A stretch of DNA of 52,969 nt, from positions 1 to 52,969 of the forward strand of contig CAZXKQ010000010.1 of the NCBI GenBank assembly GCA_964641395.1. Reading direction: 5' to 3'. Below the pieces are notes generated by a model that was given only the letters and a program-made list of their open reading frames with translations, had not been told where the DNA came from and did not search any database. A program made the translations under genes and the position numbers. Positions within the stretch are counted from its first letter, which is position 1. Each line of letters begins with the position of its first letter. Of the stretch, positions 24,381-33,738 are shown piece by piece. The stretch comes from CANQBR01 sp964641395 (GTDB lineage: Bacteria; Bacillota; Negativicutes; Acidaminococcales; Acidaminococcaceae).

Positions 24381-26034
24381 AGAGACCCTAGCAGCCGCCC
24401 TCAGGGCTGCCGCCCTAGCCGCCATGGAGCAGGGAGACCTGCCCCGGGGAGAGCTGCCGGAAGTGCTGCTAGAAGTGCCTCCCCAGAAGGACTTTGGGGA
24501 CTTCGCCAGCAACTTCGCCATGCAGAGCGCCCGCTACCTGCGCCGCGCTCCCCGCTTCATCGCCCAGGCCCTCATCGCCCATCTGGACTGTCCCTACGTG
24601 GCAGAGGTCCAGATAGCAGGGCCGGGCTTTCTCAATTTTTACCTGCGGCCGGAGTGGCTGTACCACAGCTTGGCGGACATCATAGCCGCAGGGGAGGCCT
24701 ATGGGAACCTGCCCCCCAGCAGCGGAGAAAAGATCCAGATCGAGTACGTCAGCGCCAATCCTACCGGCCCCCTCCACGTGGGCCACGGCAGGGGGGCGGC
24801 GGTGGGCAGCGCCCTGGCCAACCTCCTCCAGGCAGCTGGCTACCAGGTGAGCAGGGAGTACTACATCAACGATGCAGGCAGCCAGATGGAGAACCTGGCC
24901 GCCTCGGTGAACGCCCGCTACCTAGAGCTGTGCGGACAGGAGGCGGCCTTCCCAGAGAACGGCTACCGGGGCAGGGACATCGTGGACACCGCCGCCCGCA
25001 TTAAGGCCAAGTACGGGGACAGCTTCCTAGCCCTGCCGGAGGCAGAGCGGCTGCAGCGCTTCCGCAGCCTGGCCTACCAGGAGAAGCTGGCCGCCCTGAA
25101 GGAGGACTTAGCCGCCTTCCGCTGCGAGTTCGACGTGTGGTTCAGCGAGCAGAGCCTCCACGACGCCCACAAGATCGAAGCGGCCTGTGAGCTGCTGCAG
25201 CAGCGGGGCTATCTCTACCAGCAGGGGGGCGCCCTGTGGCTGCGGGCCTCCCAGCACGGGGACGACAAGGACAGGGTGGTCATCCGGGACAACGGGGTGC
25301 CCACCTACTTCGCCGCCGACATCGCCTACCACTGGGACAAGTTCCAACGGGGCTTCGACCGGGTCATCAACATCTGGGGGGCGGACCATCACGGCTACAT
25401 CCCCCGGGTCAAGGCGGCCCTGGAGGGCCTGGGCTACGACCCTCAGCGGCTGGAGGTGCTGCTCCTGCAGATGGTGAGCCTCTACCGGGACGGGGAAGTA
25501 GTGAAGATGTCCAAGCGCACCGGCCAGACCATCACCCTCAGCGAGCTCATAGAGGAGGTGGGGGCGGACGCCGCCCGCTTCTTCTTCAACCTGCGCTCCC
25601 TGGACAGCCAGTTGGACTTTGATCTGACCCTGGCAGTGGAGCAGAGCAACGAGAACCCAGTCTACTACATCCAGTACGCCCACGCCCGCATCGCCAGCAT
25701 CCTGCGCCAGGTGGCGGAGGCGGGCATCACGGCCCAGCCCTTGGAGCAATTGGAACTCCACCGCCTCACCAGTCCGGAAGAGGTGGAGCTGATCAAGGTG
25801 CTGGCCGGCTATCCGGAGCTCATCGCCCTGGCAGCCCGGGAAAGGGAGCCCCACCGGGTGGCCCACTACGTCCACGGCCTGGCAGGGAGCTTCCACTCCT
25901 TCTACAACCAGTGCCGGGTGCTGGGAGTGGAGCCGCCGCTGCAGCAGGCCCGGCTGGCCCTGGTGCAGGCTGCCGGCCATGTGCTGCGCCACGCCCTAGG
26001 CATCCTAGGGGTGAGCGCCCCAGAGCGTATGTAA
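24370..26034 (+). CDS. argS: Arginyl-tRNA synthetase
   Basis: Class I synthetase of 554 residues that charges tRNA(Arg). It has the N-terminal Add1 domain, the HIGH-type motif GPLHVGHGR after SANPT, the VKMSKRTG loop in place of KMSKS, and the C-terminal anticodon-binding DALR domain. The TTG start at 24370 gives the usual family N-terminus (MEIKETLAAALRAA); AGAGGAGG lies 9 nt upstream inside ywiB. The next in-frame ATG (24424) would cut into the Add1 domain. pyrG follows after 39 bp. Confidence 0.95.
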   Translation: MEIKETLAAALRAAALAAMEQGDLPRGELPEVLLEVPPQKDFGDFASNFAMQSARYLRRAPRFIAQALIAHLDCPYVAEVQIAGPGFLNFYLRPEWLYHSLADIIAAGEAYGNLPPSSGEKIQIEYVSANPTGPLHVGHGRGAAVGSALANLLQAAGYQVSREYYINDAGSQMENLAASVNARYLELCGQEAAFPENGYRGRDIVDTAARIKAKYGDSFLALPEAERLQRFRSLAYQEKLAALKEDLAAFRCEFDVWFSEQSLHDAHKIEAACELLQQRGYLYQQGGALWLRASQHGDDKDRVVIRDNGVPTYFAADIAYHWDKFQRGFDRVINIWGADHHGYIPRVKAALEGLGYDPQRLEVLLLQMVSLYRDGEVVKMSKRTGQTITLSELIEEVGADAARFFFNLRSLDSQLDFDLTLAVEQSNENPVYYIQYAHARIASILRQVAEAGITAQPLEQLELHRLTSPEEVELIKVLAGYPELIALAAREREPHRVAHYVHGLAGSFHSFYNQCRVLGVEPPLQQARLALVQAAGHVLRHALGILGVSAPERM

Positions 26035-26073
26035 GCAGGCTCACTGCAAAAATAAGAAGGAAGGGACGGGCAT

Positions 26074-27696
26074 ATGACCAAGTATATTTTTGTCACCGGC
26101 GGCGTAGTTTCATCCCTGGGCAAGGGGATTACCGCCGCCTCCCTGGGCCGTTTGCTGAAGAGCAGGGGTTACAAGGTAACCATCCAGAAGTTCGACCCCT
26201 ACATCAACATCGACCCAGGCACCATGAGTCCCTACCAGCACGGGGAGGTGTTCGTCACCGACGACGGCGCCGAGACCGACCTGGATCTGGGCCACTACGA
26301 GCGCTTCATCGATATCAACCTGTCCAAGAATTCCAACGTCACCACCGGCAAGATCTACCAGAGCATCCTGACCAAGGAGCGGCGGGGGGACTACCTAGGG
26401 GGGACGGTGCAGGTCATCCCCCATGTGACCAATGAGATCAAGGAGCGGGTCTTCCGGGTAGGCAGGCAGGATAACGCGGACTTCGTAATCACGGAGATCG
26501 GCGGCACCGTAGGCGACATCGAGAGCCTGCCCTTCCTGGAGGCCATCCGCCAGGTGAAGAAGATGGTGGGGAAGAACGACGTGCTCTACATCCACGTCAC
26601 CCTGGTGCCCTACATCTCCGCCGCCGGGGAGCTGAAGACCAAGCCCACCCAGCACAGCGTCAAGGAGCTGCGCAGCATAGGCATTACCCCGGACATCATC
26701 GTCTGCCGCAGCGAAAAACCCATCTCCGAGGGGATGCGGGAGAAGATGGCCATGTTCTGCGACGTGGATCCAGACGCGGTAATCCAAAACCTCACCGCCA
26801 AAAGCATCTACCAGGTGCCTATGCTCTTAGAGGAGCAGGGCCTGGACCGGATCGTCCTGCGCAAGCTGGGCATGGAAGACCGGCCTAAGGACATGTCCAG
26901 CTGGTACGCCATGGTGGAGCGGGTGCTGAAGCAGCACGAGAAGAAGGTGCGCATCGCCGTGGTAGGCAAGTACGTGGAGCTGCAGGACGCCTATATCAGC
27001 ATTAACGAGGCCCTCCACCACGCGGCCATGGAAAACGCCGCCGACGTGGAAGTCCAGTGGGTGAACGCGGAGAAGATAGAGGAGCCTGGCGTAGAGCTGG
27101 ACCAGGTGCTGGCCGGGGTGGGAGGCATCCTGGTGCCCGGCGGCTTCGGCGACAGGGGCATAGAGGGGAAGATCAAGGCCATCCACTACGCCCGGGAGCA
27201 CCGGCTGCCCTACTTCGGCATCTGCCTAGGCATGCAGCTGGCGGTGGTGGAGTACGCCCGCTACGTCTGCGGCCTAGAGGGGGCCAACAGCTCGGAATTC
27301 AATCCCCATACAGAGCATCCGGTCATCGACCTGATGCCGGAGCAGCGGGACATAGAGGACAAGGGGGGCACCATGCGCCTAGGCCTCTACCCCTGCAAGG
27401 TCTACCCAGGCAGCCTCACCGAGGCCGCCTACAAGGAGCCCCTCATCTACGAGCGGCACCGCCACCGCTACGAGTTCAACAACGCCTACAAGGACGTGTT
27501 GCTGGCGGCGGGCCTGAAGGTGGGCGGCACCCTGCCTAACGGCCGCTTGATCGAGATCATCGAACTGCCTACCGACGTCAACCCCTGGTTCGTAGGGGTG
27601 CAGTTCCATCCGGAGTTTAAGTCCCGGCCCACCCACGCCCACCCCCTCTTCCTCAACTTCATCGCCGCCGCCTTAAGGCAGCAGGGCCAGGCCTAG
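26074..27696 (+). CDS. pyrG: CTP synthase
   Basis: Converts UTP to CTP using ATP and glutamine. The N-terminal amidoligase domain begins TKYIFVTGGVVSSLGKGI with its P-loop and SLGKG motif. The C-terminal class I glutaminase has its nucleophile C384 in GICLGMQ and the HPEF block near the end. At 540 residues it has the usual length and all key residues. In Bacillus pyrG follows rpoE; here it follows argS and is probably in the same transcript, with sppA 11 nt downstream. Confidence 0.97.
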   Translation: MTKYIFVTGGVVSSLGKGITAASLGRLLKSRGYKVTIQKFDPYINIDPGTMSPYQHGEVFVTDDGAETDLDLGHYERFIDINLSKNSNVTTGKIYQSILTKERRGDYLGGTVQVIPHVTNEIKERVFRVGRQDNADFVITEIGGTVGDIESLPFLEAIRQVKKMVGKNDVLYIHVTLVPYISAAGELKTKPTQHSVKELRSIGITPDIIVCRSEKPISEGMREKMAMFCDVDPDAVIQNLTAKSIYQVPMLLEEQGLDRIVLRKLGMEDRPKDMSSWYAMVERVLKQHEKKVRIAVVGKYVELQDAYISINEALHHAAMENAADVEVQWVNAEKIEEPGVELDQVLAGVGGILVPGGFGDRGIEGKIKAIHYAREHRLPYFGICLGMQLAVVEYARYVCGLEGANSSEFNPHTEHPVIDLMPEQRDIEDKGGTMRLGLYPCKVYPGSLTEAAYKEPLIYERHRHRYEFNNAYKDVLLAAGLKVGGTLPNGRLIEIIELPTDVNPWFVGVQFHPEFKSRPTHAHPLFLNFIAAALRQQGQA

Positions 27697-27706
27697 GAGC
27701 AGCACT

Positions 27707-28639
27707 ATGATCAAGAAAATCTTCATCAGCCTCATCCTCTTAATAGCGGTGATGTGCTTCGTCCTCTCCCTCTTGAAGGGGAATAATAATGACGAGCAGG
27801 TGGTGAAGGGCCCGGACCGGGTGGCCGTCATCGACATCCAGGGGCCCCTGACCTCCGGCCCCGACACGGTGCTGGGCAGGAGCGCCGGCACCACCAGCGG
27901 CAGCATCATGCACCAGTTACGGCAGGCGGCCGGCGACAGCAGCGTCAAGGCGGTGCTGCTGCGGATCAACAGCCCTGGGGGCAGTGCCACGGCGGCGGAA
28001 GAGGTGGCCAGGGAGCTGAAGCGTTTCAAGGAAGCCGCTAAGAAGCCCATCGTAGCCAGCCTGGGGGACAGCGGCGCCAGCGCCGCCTACTGGATCGCCG
28101 CCTGCGCCAGCGACCGGATCTACGCCAATGCCTCCACCCTTACCGGCAGCATCGGGGCCTACGTGCCCTATACCAACCTGGAAGAGGTGCTGAAGAAGAT
28201 CGGCATCGCCAACGACCGGATTAAGAGCGGCCCCTACAAGGACATCCTGGCCGTCGACAGGCCTATGACCCCGGAGGAGCGGCAGCTGATCCAAAACATC
28301 GTCGACCAGATCTACGACGACTTCGTAGCCGCCGTAGCAGAGGGCCGCAAGCTGGACGAGGCCCAGGTGCGCCGTCTGGCCGACGGCCGCATCTACACCG
28401 GCCGCCAGGCTAAGAACCTTGGCCTGGTGGACGAGTTGGGCAACTACTACGACGCCCTCCAGGAGGCAGGGAAGCTGGGCAAGATCACCCCCAAGGAAGA
28501 CGGCCTGCCGGAGGTGCTGGAGGCTAAGAAGCCCCAGCCCTGGGAGTATCTGCTGGGTGCAGAACTGTCGGAGCTGTTCAAGGGGGCGGTGGCCCGGCAG
28601 CTAGGCCTGGAGCAGCCTGGCCAGGCCCAGGTGCGCTAG
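27707..28639 (+). CDS. sppA: Signal peptide peptidase SppA
   Basis: Membrane-anchored Ser-Lys protease of 310 residues that degrades cleaved signal peptides. One N-terminal transmembrane anchor spans about 3-23 and the catalytic domain lies outside. The likely nucleophile is S125 in DSGASAAYW and the general base K178 in SGPYKDI, matching the Bacillus short-form SppA. The usual ASGGYY motif reads ASAAYW here, a mild variation. It sits in an argS-pyrG-sppA-yip1 string with short gaps. Confidence 0.92.
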   Translation: MIKKIFISLILLIAVMCFVLSLLKGNNNDEQVVKGPDRVAVIDIQGPLTSGPDTVLGRSAGTTSGSIMHQLRQAAGDSSVKAVLLRINSPGGSATAAEEVARELKRFKEAAKKPIVASLGDSGASAAYWIAACASDRIYANASTLTGSIGAYVPYTNLEEVLKKIGIANDRIKSGPYKDILAVDRPMTPEERQLIQNIVDQIYDDFVAAVAEGRKLDEAQVRRLADGRIYTGRQAKNLGLVDELGNYYDALQEAGKLGKITPKEDGLPEVLEAKKPQPWEYLLGAELSELFKGAVARQLGLEQPGQAQVR

Positions 28640-28649
28640 AGGAGGCCCT

Positions 28650-29213
28650 ATGAGACGGAAGACCTTCGAGGTGCTCTTTGAGCCCAGCGTGGGCATGACG
28701 GAGGTGGCTGAGCAGGCCTGCCTGTGGCGCAGCGCCAGCTACTTCACTATGAGCGTAGGCTTCTTCGGCGGGGTAGTGATCAACACCTACTTCTCCCAGC
28801 AGCCCCTCAGCATCCGCATGGCCCTCATCCTAGGGGGCGTGCTCATCGCCGCCGCCCTGCTGCTGCTCTACGGCTTCATCGTCCACGGCATAGTGGAAAC
28901 CTACGGCCAGACCGGCAACCCGGTGAGCTTCCTCTGCCTGCTGGGTTACACCGCCCTGCCCTTTTTGATCCTGACCCCGGGGGCCCTGCTGGCGGCCCGC
29001 TACGGGCTGGAGGGCCTGCCCTTCCTGGGCCTCTGCTTCCTCTGCGGGGTGCTGTGGCTCCTCTACCTCTTGGTGCGCTCCATCCAGGTGGTGTACATTA
29101 TCGACTTTCCCCGGGCCGTAGGGGCGGTGCTGCTGAGCCTGGTGCTGCTGTACACCGCCTTCCTGCTGCCCCTCCACATGGCCTGGGTGCTGCTGAGCCG
29201 CTATTGGGGCTAA
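28650..29213 (+). CDS. Yip1-domain-like integral membrane protein
   Basis: Hydrophobic protein of 187 residues with about five membrane helices (roughly 33-48, 57-78, 92-110, 123-143, 158-180). The arrangement and residues such as GIVETYGQTGNPVSFLCLLGYTALPFLIL resemble Yip1/DUF1282-type proteins, whose bacterial role is unknown. It begins 11 nt after sppA with GAGGCCCT before ATG, so it is cotranscribed and may act in the same membrane process. Confidence 0.65.
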   Translation: MRRKTFEVLFEPSVGMTEVAEQACLWRSASYFTMSVGFFGGVVINTYFSQQPLSIRMALILGGVLIAAALLLLYGFIVHGIVETYGQTGNPVSFLCLLGYTALPFLILTPGALLAARYGLEGLPFLGLCFLCGVLWLLYLLVRSIQVVYIIDFPRAVGAVLLSLVLLYTAFLLPLHMAWVLLSRYWG

Positions 29214-29239
29214 AGAAGGGTTTAAAGCCTATTTTTAGG

Positions 29240-29267
29240 TTGCCAAACGGCATTAAAAGTGTATAAT
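29240..29267 (+). promoter_or_regulatory. glpX promoter
   Basis: TTGCCA (29240-29245), 16-bp spacer, perfect TATAAT (29262-29267). Confidence 0.65.
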
Positions 29268-29327
29268 AGTAAGTAGTTAGCGTAGCCTATATCCCGACAA
29301 TAACTAATGGTGAGGAGTGAGACGGTA

Positions 29328-30290
29328 ATGAACAGAGAGCTATCTATGGAATTCGCCCGGGTTACCGAGGCTGCCGCCGTAGCCTGCGGCCGCCTAGTAG
29401 GCAGGGGGGACAAGAACGGGGCTGACGGCCTGGCTGTAGACGCTATGCGGCAAACCTTTGATACAGTCAGCATCAGCGGCACCGTAGTTATCGGCGAAGG
29501 GGAGATGGACGAGGCCCCCATGCTCTACATCGGCGAGAAGGTAGGAGCAGGGGGACCGGAGGTAGACATCGCCGTGGACCCGGTAGAGGGAACCAACCTA
29601 GTAGCCAAGGGCATGCCCGGCGCCATCGCCGTTATCGCCATCGCCCCTAAGGGCTGCCTGCTCCACGCCCCTGACATGTACATGGACAAGATCGCCGTAG
29701 GGCCCAGGGCCAAGGGCTGCATCGATATCGACGCCCCCATCAAGGAGAACCTGCAGCGGGTGGCCAAGGCCCTCCACAGGCGGGTCAGCGACCTGAACGT
29801 AGTCCTGCTGGATAGGGAGAGGCACTATCCCCTCATCGAGGAGATCTCCAGTGCCGGCGCCCGCATCTCCCTCATCAGCGACGGCGACGTGAACCCCATC
29901 GTGGAAGTAGGCATCGAAGGCACCGGCGTCCACATGTACGTGGGCAAGGGCGGCGCCCCGGAAGGGGTGCTGGGGGCAGTGGCCATTAAGTGCCTAGGCG
30001 GCGATATGCAGGCCAGGCTGCGGCCGGACGACGAGGAGCAGGCCAAGCGCTGCCTGGCCATGGGCATTGGCGACATCAACCGGGTGCTGACCTTGGACGA
30101 TCTGGTAAAGGGGGATGACTGCATGTTCTCAGCCACCGCCATTACCAACTGCAACATGCTCCACGGCCTGCGCTACTTCGGCGGCGGCGTGCGGACCCAC
30201 ACCATCCTGGCCCGCTACAGCACCGGCACCGTACGGTTGATCGACACCATCCATCGTTTCGACCGCAAGGACTTCCACATCAAACTGTAA
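29328..30290 (+). CDS. glpX: Fructose-1,6-bisphosphatase class II (GlpX)
   Basis: Gluconeogenic phosphatase of 320 residues that converts fructose 1,6-bisphosphate to fructose 6-phosphate. The metal-binding motifs are GEGEMDEAPML (56-66) and DPVEGTN (84-90). ATG 29328 is preferred over ATG 29307: AGGAGT (29313-29318) is 9 nt upstream and the protein then starts as the family does (MNRELSMEFARVTEAAA). It is transcribed from its own promoter and followed by a strong hairpin. Confidence 0.95.
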   Translation: MNRELSMEFARVTEAAAVACGRLVGRGDKNGADGLAVDAMRQTFDTVSISGTVVIGEGEMDEAPMLYIGEKVGAGGPEVDIAVDPVEGTNLVAKGMPGAIAVIAIAPKGCLLHAPDMYMDKIAVGPRAKGCIDIDAPIKENLQRVAKALHRRVSDLNVVLLDRERHYPLIEEISSAGARISLISDGDVNPIVEVGIEGTGVHMYVGKGGAPEGVLGAVAIKCLGGDMQARLRPDDEEQAKRCLAMGIGDINRVLTLDDLVKGDDCMFSATAITNCNMLHGLRYFGGGVRTHTILARYSTGTVRLIDTIHRFDRKDFHIKL

Positions 30291-30310
30291 AACAACGGCC
30301 TTTCAGCAGG

Positions 30311-30335
30311 GGGGCAGGGGGAGAGACCCTGCCCC
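30311..30335 (+). terminator. Hairpin after glpX, terminator-like
   Basis: GGGGCAGGG (30311-30319) and CCCTGCCCC (30327-30335), nine perfect pairs. Only a poor T-run follows (TATGCTAGTTTG), so termination may be partial. Confidence 0.45.
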
Positions 30336-30412
30336 TATGCTAGTTTGCCTCCTAGGCCGGGGCGGAATCAGGAGCAGGCTGCCTCTAGGGGGCGGCCTAC
30401 ATCCTCTTACCT

Positions 30413-33400
30413 ATGCGCGATTTCATTGTAGAGAGGCTCTGCAGCCTGCCGGCGGTGCAGGCGGTGGCAGCCTATCAGCAAAGGGGACAGGCCTGCGTGG
30501 TAACCGGGTTGGCTGAAAGCAGCAAGCCGGTCTTTTTTGCTGCCCTGGACAGGGTCTTGGGGAGGAAGGGCAGCCTGGCCTTCATCTGCGCCACCAGGGA
30601 AGAGGTGCGCCTCTACCGCCGGGAGCTGGCCTACCTCTACCCGGAGCTGCTGGGCCAGGAGTTCTACCCCTACTCCCTGCCTCGGCCCATGGGAGCCCGG
30701 GAGGGCCTGGAGGTGGCTGCCGGCCGCAGCGCGGCCCTGCGCATCCTGGCAGGGGAGGAGAGGGGCATCGCCTTCATAACGGCAGAGGCCTTCCTCCAGC
30801 GGCAGCCTAGGCCCCTGCCGGCAGAGCAGTCCCACCTGTCCCTCCAGGTAGGCCAGGAAATCAGCCAGGAGCAGGTGATCAACTGGTTGCTGGCGGCAGG
30901 CTACGAACGCTGCCCCCAGGTGGAGGGGCTGGGCCAGTTCGCCCTGCGGGGGGGCATTATGGACGTCTATCCCATCAACGCCGCCGCCCCCCTGCGGCTG
31001 GAGTGGCTGGATCTGGAGCTGGACGACCTGCGCAGCTTCTCCCTGGACAGCCAGCGCAGCCTGGAGCAGCTGCGGCAGGCTACCATAGCCCCCTTGGAGC
31101 AGCGGCAGCAGGAGGGGGAGACGGTCTCCCTCTTCGCCTACTGCCACCCGGACACCCTGGTGGTGCTGGATGAGCCCAGCCAGGTCTTCAGCCTGGGGGA
31201 GAGGCTGCTGGCGGAGAACAGGGCCTACCAGGCCTACCTCTTCAGCCTCCAGGAGCTGGAGGGCCAGTGCCGCAGCAACGGTGTCATCCTGGCCAGCGCC
31301 CTGGGCCACAGCCACCAGGGAGGCCTGCCCCAGGTGACGGTGCCGGTGCGGCAGGTGGCACCCTACAACAGGAACACCCAGCTGTTGCTGGAGGATCTCC
31401 GCTCCTTCCTCCAGGAGGGGGTGAGCCCCATCATCATGCTGAACAGCAGCATCAAGGCCCGCTCTCTGGCGGAGAGCTTGAAGAACCAGGGCCTGCCCGC
31501 CCTCTACGCCGACCAGGGCTACCGGGCCGGCTCCGTCAACGTGATCTACGGGGACCTGGGCCGGGGCTTCCGCTGCTGGGACACTGACTGGCTGCTGCTG
31601 ACGGAGGGGGACCTCTTCGGGGTGCAGAAGCGCCGCCGCCTGCCCCGCAAGGGCCAGGGGGCCCAGCTCCAGTACTTTGCCGATATCAAGGCCGGGGACT
31701 ACGTGGTGCACAGGACCCACGGCATAGGCCGCTACGAAGGGGTGGAGACCCTGGAGGTGGGCGGCTACCGCCGGGACTTCCTCCGCCTCAGCTACGCCGG
31801 CGGCGACCGGCTCTACGTGGCCACGGACCAGGTGGGCCAGCTCCACCGCTACGTTGGCGGGGACGAGGCCCCCCGGCTGTCCCGCATGGGCGGCCGGGAC
31901 TGGCAGCGGGCCACCAAGAAGGCGGCCCAGGCGGTGACCATGCTGGCCGAGGAGCTGGTGCGGCTCTACGCCCAGCGGCAGGTGCGGCCCGGCCACGCCT
32001 TCGCCCCGGACACCCCCTTCCAGCGGGACTTTGAAGAGGCCTTCCCCTTTGAGGAGACCCCTGACCAGCTCCAGGCCATCGGGGAGATCAAGGCAGACAT
32101 GGAGCAGCCCCGGCCCATGGACAGGCTGCTGTGCGGCGACGCCGGCTACGGCAAGACGGAGGTGGCCGCCCGGGCCGCCTTCAAGTGCGTGATGGACGGC
32201 AAGCAGGTGGCCTTCCTGGTGCCTACCACGGTGCTGGGCCAGCAGCACTACCAAACCCTGGAGGAGAGGATGCACCACTTCGGGGTGAACGTGGCCCTCT
32301 TGAACCGCTTCTGCAGCCCCAAGGAGGAGAGGCGCATCCTAGAGGAGACCGCCGCCGGGAAGATCGACCTGTTGATCGGCACCCACCGGCTGCTCCAGGG
32401 GGATGTGAGCTTCCACGACCTAGGCCTGCTGATTATCGACGAGGAGCAGCGCTTCGGGGTGGCGCAGAAGGAAAAATTAAAACGCTGGCGCAGCGATATC
32501 GACGTGCTGACCCTCTCTGCCACCCCCATACCCCGCACCCTCCACATGGCCATGGTGAAGGCCAGGGATATGAGCGTGATAGAGTACCCCCCGGAGGACA
32601 GGCTGCCGGTCCAGACCTACGTAGCCGAGTACGCCGACGGCCTGGTGAAGGAGGCCATAGAGCGGGAGCTGCGACGGGGGGGCCGGGTCTTCTACGTCTA
32701 CAACCGGATCAGCGGCCTGGAGGGCATCGCCGCCCGGCTGCGGCGGCTGGTGCCGGGGCTGAGCCTGAAGATAGGCCACGGCCGTATGAACGAAGAGTCC
32801 CTGGAAGACGTTATGATCAGCTTCTACCAGGGGGACTGTGACCTCTTGCTCAGCACCACCATCGTGGAAAACGGCTTAGACGTGCCCCTGGCCAACACCA
32901 TCATCGTAGACGGGGCCGAACACTACGGCCTCTCCCAGCTCTACCAGCTGCGGGGCCGGGTGGGCCGCTCCTCCCGGCTGGCCTACGCCTACTTCCTCTA
33001 CCAGCCTAACGTGGCCCTCAGCGAGGTGGCGGAAAAACGGCTCACCGCCATCCGGGACTTTACCGAGCTGGGGGCGGGCTTTAAAATCGCCATGCGGGAT
33101 CTGGAAGTGCGGGGGGCAGGCAACCTGCTGGGGCCCCAGCAGCACGGCCACATAGCCAGCGTAGGCTTCGCCACCTACTGCCAGCTGTTAGAGGAGGCGG
33201 TCCAGCGCCTCCAGCAGGGCCGGGAGGAGGAAGTGGAGCCGGAGCCGGTGCTGGAGATCCCTGCCGATGCCTACATACCTGATGACTACATAGACGAGCC
33301 CCGCTTCAAAATGGAATTATACCGGCGTTTTGCCGACCTCCAGTGGCAGGCAAGGGACGACCTCCTAGATGAGCTTATAGACCGCTTCGGGGAGCCGCCG

Positions 33401-33703
33401 CCGGAGGTGGTGCGGCTGTGGCGGCTGGCCTGCCTCCGCTCCCTCTGCCGCATCTTGAAGCTGCGGGGCATCAACGTCACCAAGAGCCAGATCCGCCTGG
33501 TCTTCGCCCCCAAGACCCCGGTGGCGCCGGAGGCGGTGCTGGCCCTGCTGGCTTCCTACAAGGGGCGCTTAGTCTACAAGGACGGCCCGGAGCCCCAGCT
33601 CCTCTACAAGGCGGGGAGCGGCTCCCTGGAACCCCTGGACTGGCTGGAGCAGACCCTGGCGGCATTAGTGCCTAGGCCGGTGCGGCAGCCGGTCAAAGGC
33701 TGA
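30413..33703 (+). CDS. mfd: Transcription-repair coupling factor Mfd
   Basis: ATPase of 1096 residues that removes RNA polymerase stalled at lesions and recruits UvrA. Domain order: UvrB-like module (about 1-340), the CarD-like RNAP-interacting domain (about 425-490, KAGDYVVHRTHGIGRYEG), a RecG-like SF2 motor with Walker A GDAGYGKT (575-582) and DEEQ (676-679), then the TRCF C-terminal UvrA-regulating domain. All motor motifs are present. spoVT, which usually follows in spore formers, is missing; the flippase gene follows after 35 bp. Confidence 0.97.
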   Translation: MRDFIVERLCSLPAVQAVAAYQQRGQACVVTGLAESSKPVFFAALDRVLGRKGSLAFICATREEVRLYRRELAYLYPELLGQEFYPYSLPRPMGAREGLEVAAGRSAALRILAGEERGIAFITAEAFLQRQPRPLPAEQSHLSLQVGQEISQEQVINWLLAAGYERCPQVEGLGQFALRGGIMDVYPINAAAPLRLEWLDLELDDLRSFSLDSQRSLEQLRQATIAPLEQRQQEGETVSLFAYCHPDTLVVLDEPSQVFSLGERLLAENRAYQAYLFSLQELEGQCRSNGVILASALGHSHQGGLPQVTVPVRQVAPYNRNTQLLLEDLRSFLQEGVSPIIMLNSSIKARSLAESLKNQGLPALYADQGYRAGSVNVIYGDLGRGFRCWDTDWLLLTEGDLFGVQKRRRLPRKGQGAQLQYFADIKAGDYVVHRTHGIGRYEGVETLEVGGYRRDFLRLSYAGGDRLYVATDQVGQLHRYVGGDEAPRLSRMGGRDWQRATKKAAQAVTMLAEELVRLYAQRQVRPGHAFAPDTPFQRDFEEAFPFEETPDQLQAIGEIKADMEQPRPMDRLLCGDAGYGKTEVAARAAFKCVMDGKQVAFLVPTTVLGQQHYQTLEERMHHFGVNVALLNRFCSPKEERRILEETAAGKIDLLIGTHRLLQGDVSFHDLGLLIIDEEQRFGVAQKEKLKRWRSDIDVLTLSATPIPRTLHMAMVKARDMSVIEYPPEDRLPVQTYVAEYADGLVKEAIERELRRGGRVFYVYNRISGLEGIAARLRRLVPGLSLKIGHGRMNEESLEDVMISFYQGDCDLLLSTTIVENGLDVPLANTIIVDGAEHYGLSQLYQLRGRVGRSSRLAYAYFLYQPNVALSEVAEKRLTAIRDFTELGAGFKIAMRDLEVRGAGNLLGPQQHGHIASVGFATYCQLLEEAVQRLQQGREEEVEPEPVLEIPADAYIPDDYIDEPRFKMELYRRFADLQWQARDDLLDELIDRFGEPPPEVVRLWRLACLRSLCRILKLRGINVTKSQIRLVFAPKTPVAPEAVLALLASYKGRLVYKDGPEPQLLYKAGSGSLEPLDWLEQTLAALVPRPVRQPVKG

Positions 33704-33738
33704 GGCTTAGAGTATCACTACGGAAGGGAGGGGGAGAG

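Noticed and set aside
30407..32278. 623-codon minus-strand frame opposite mfd
   Set aside because: Antisense shadow; composition is low-complexity Leu/Gln/Gly/His and the plus strand encodes all Mfd motifs.
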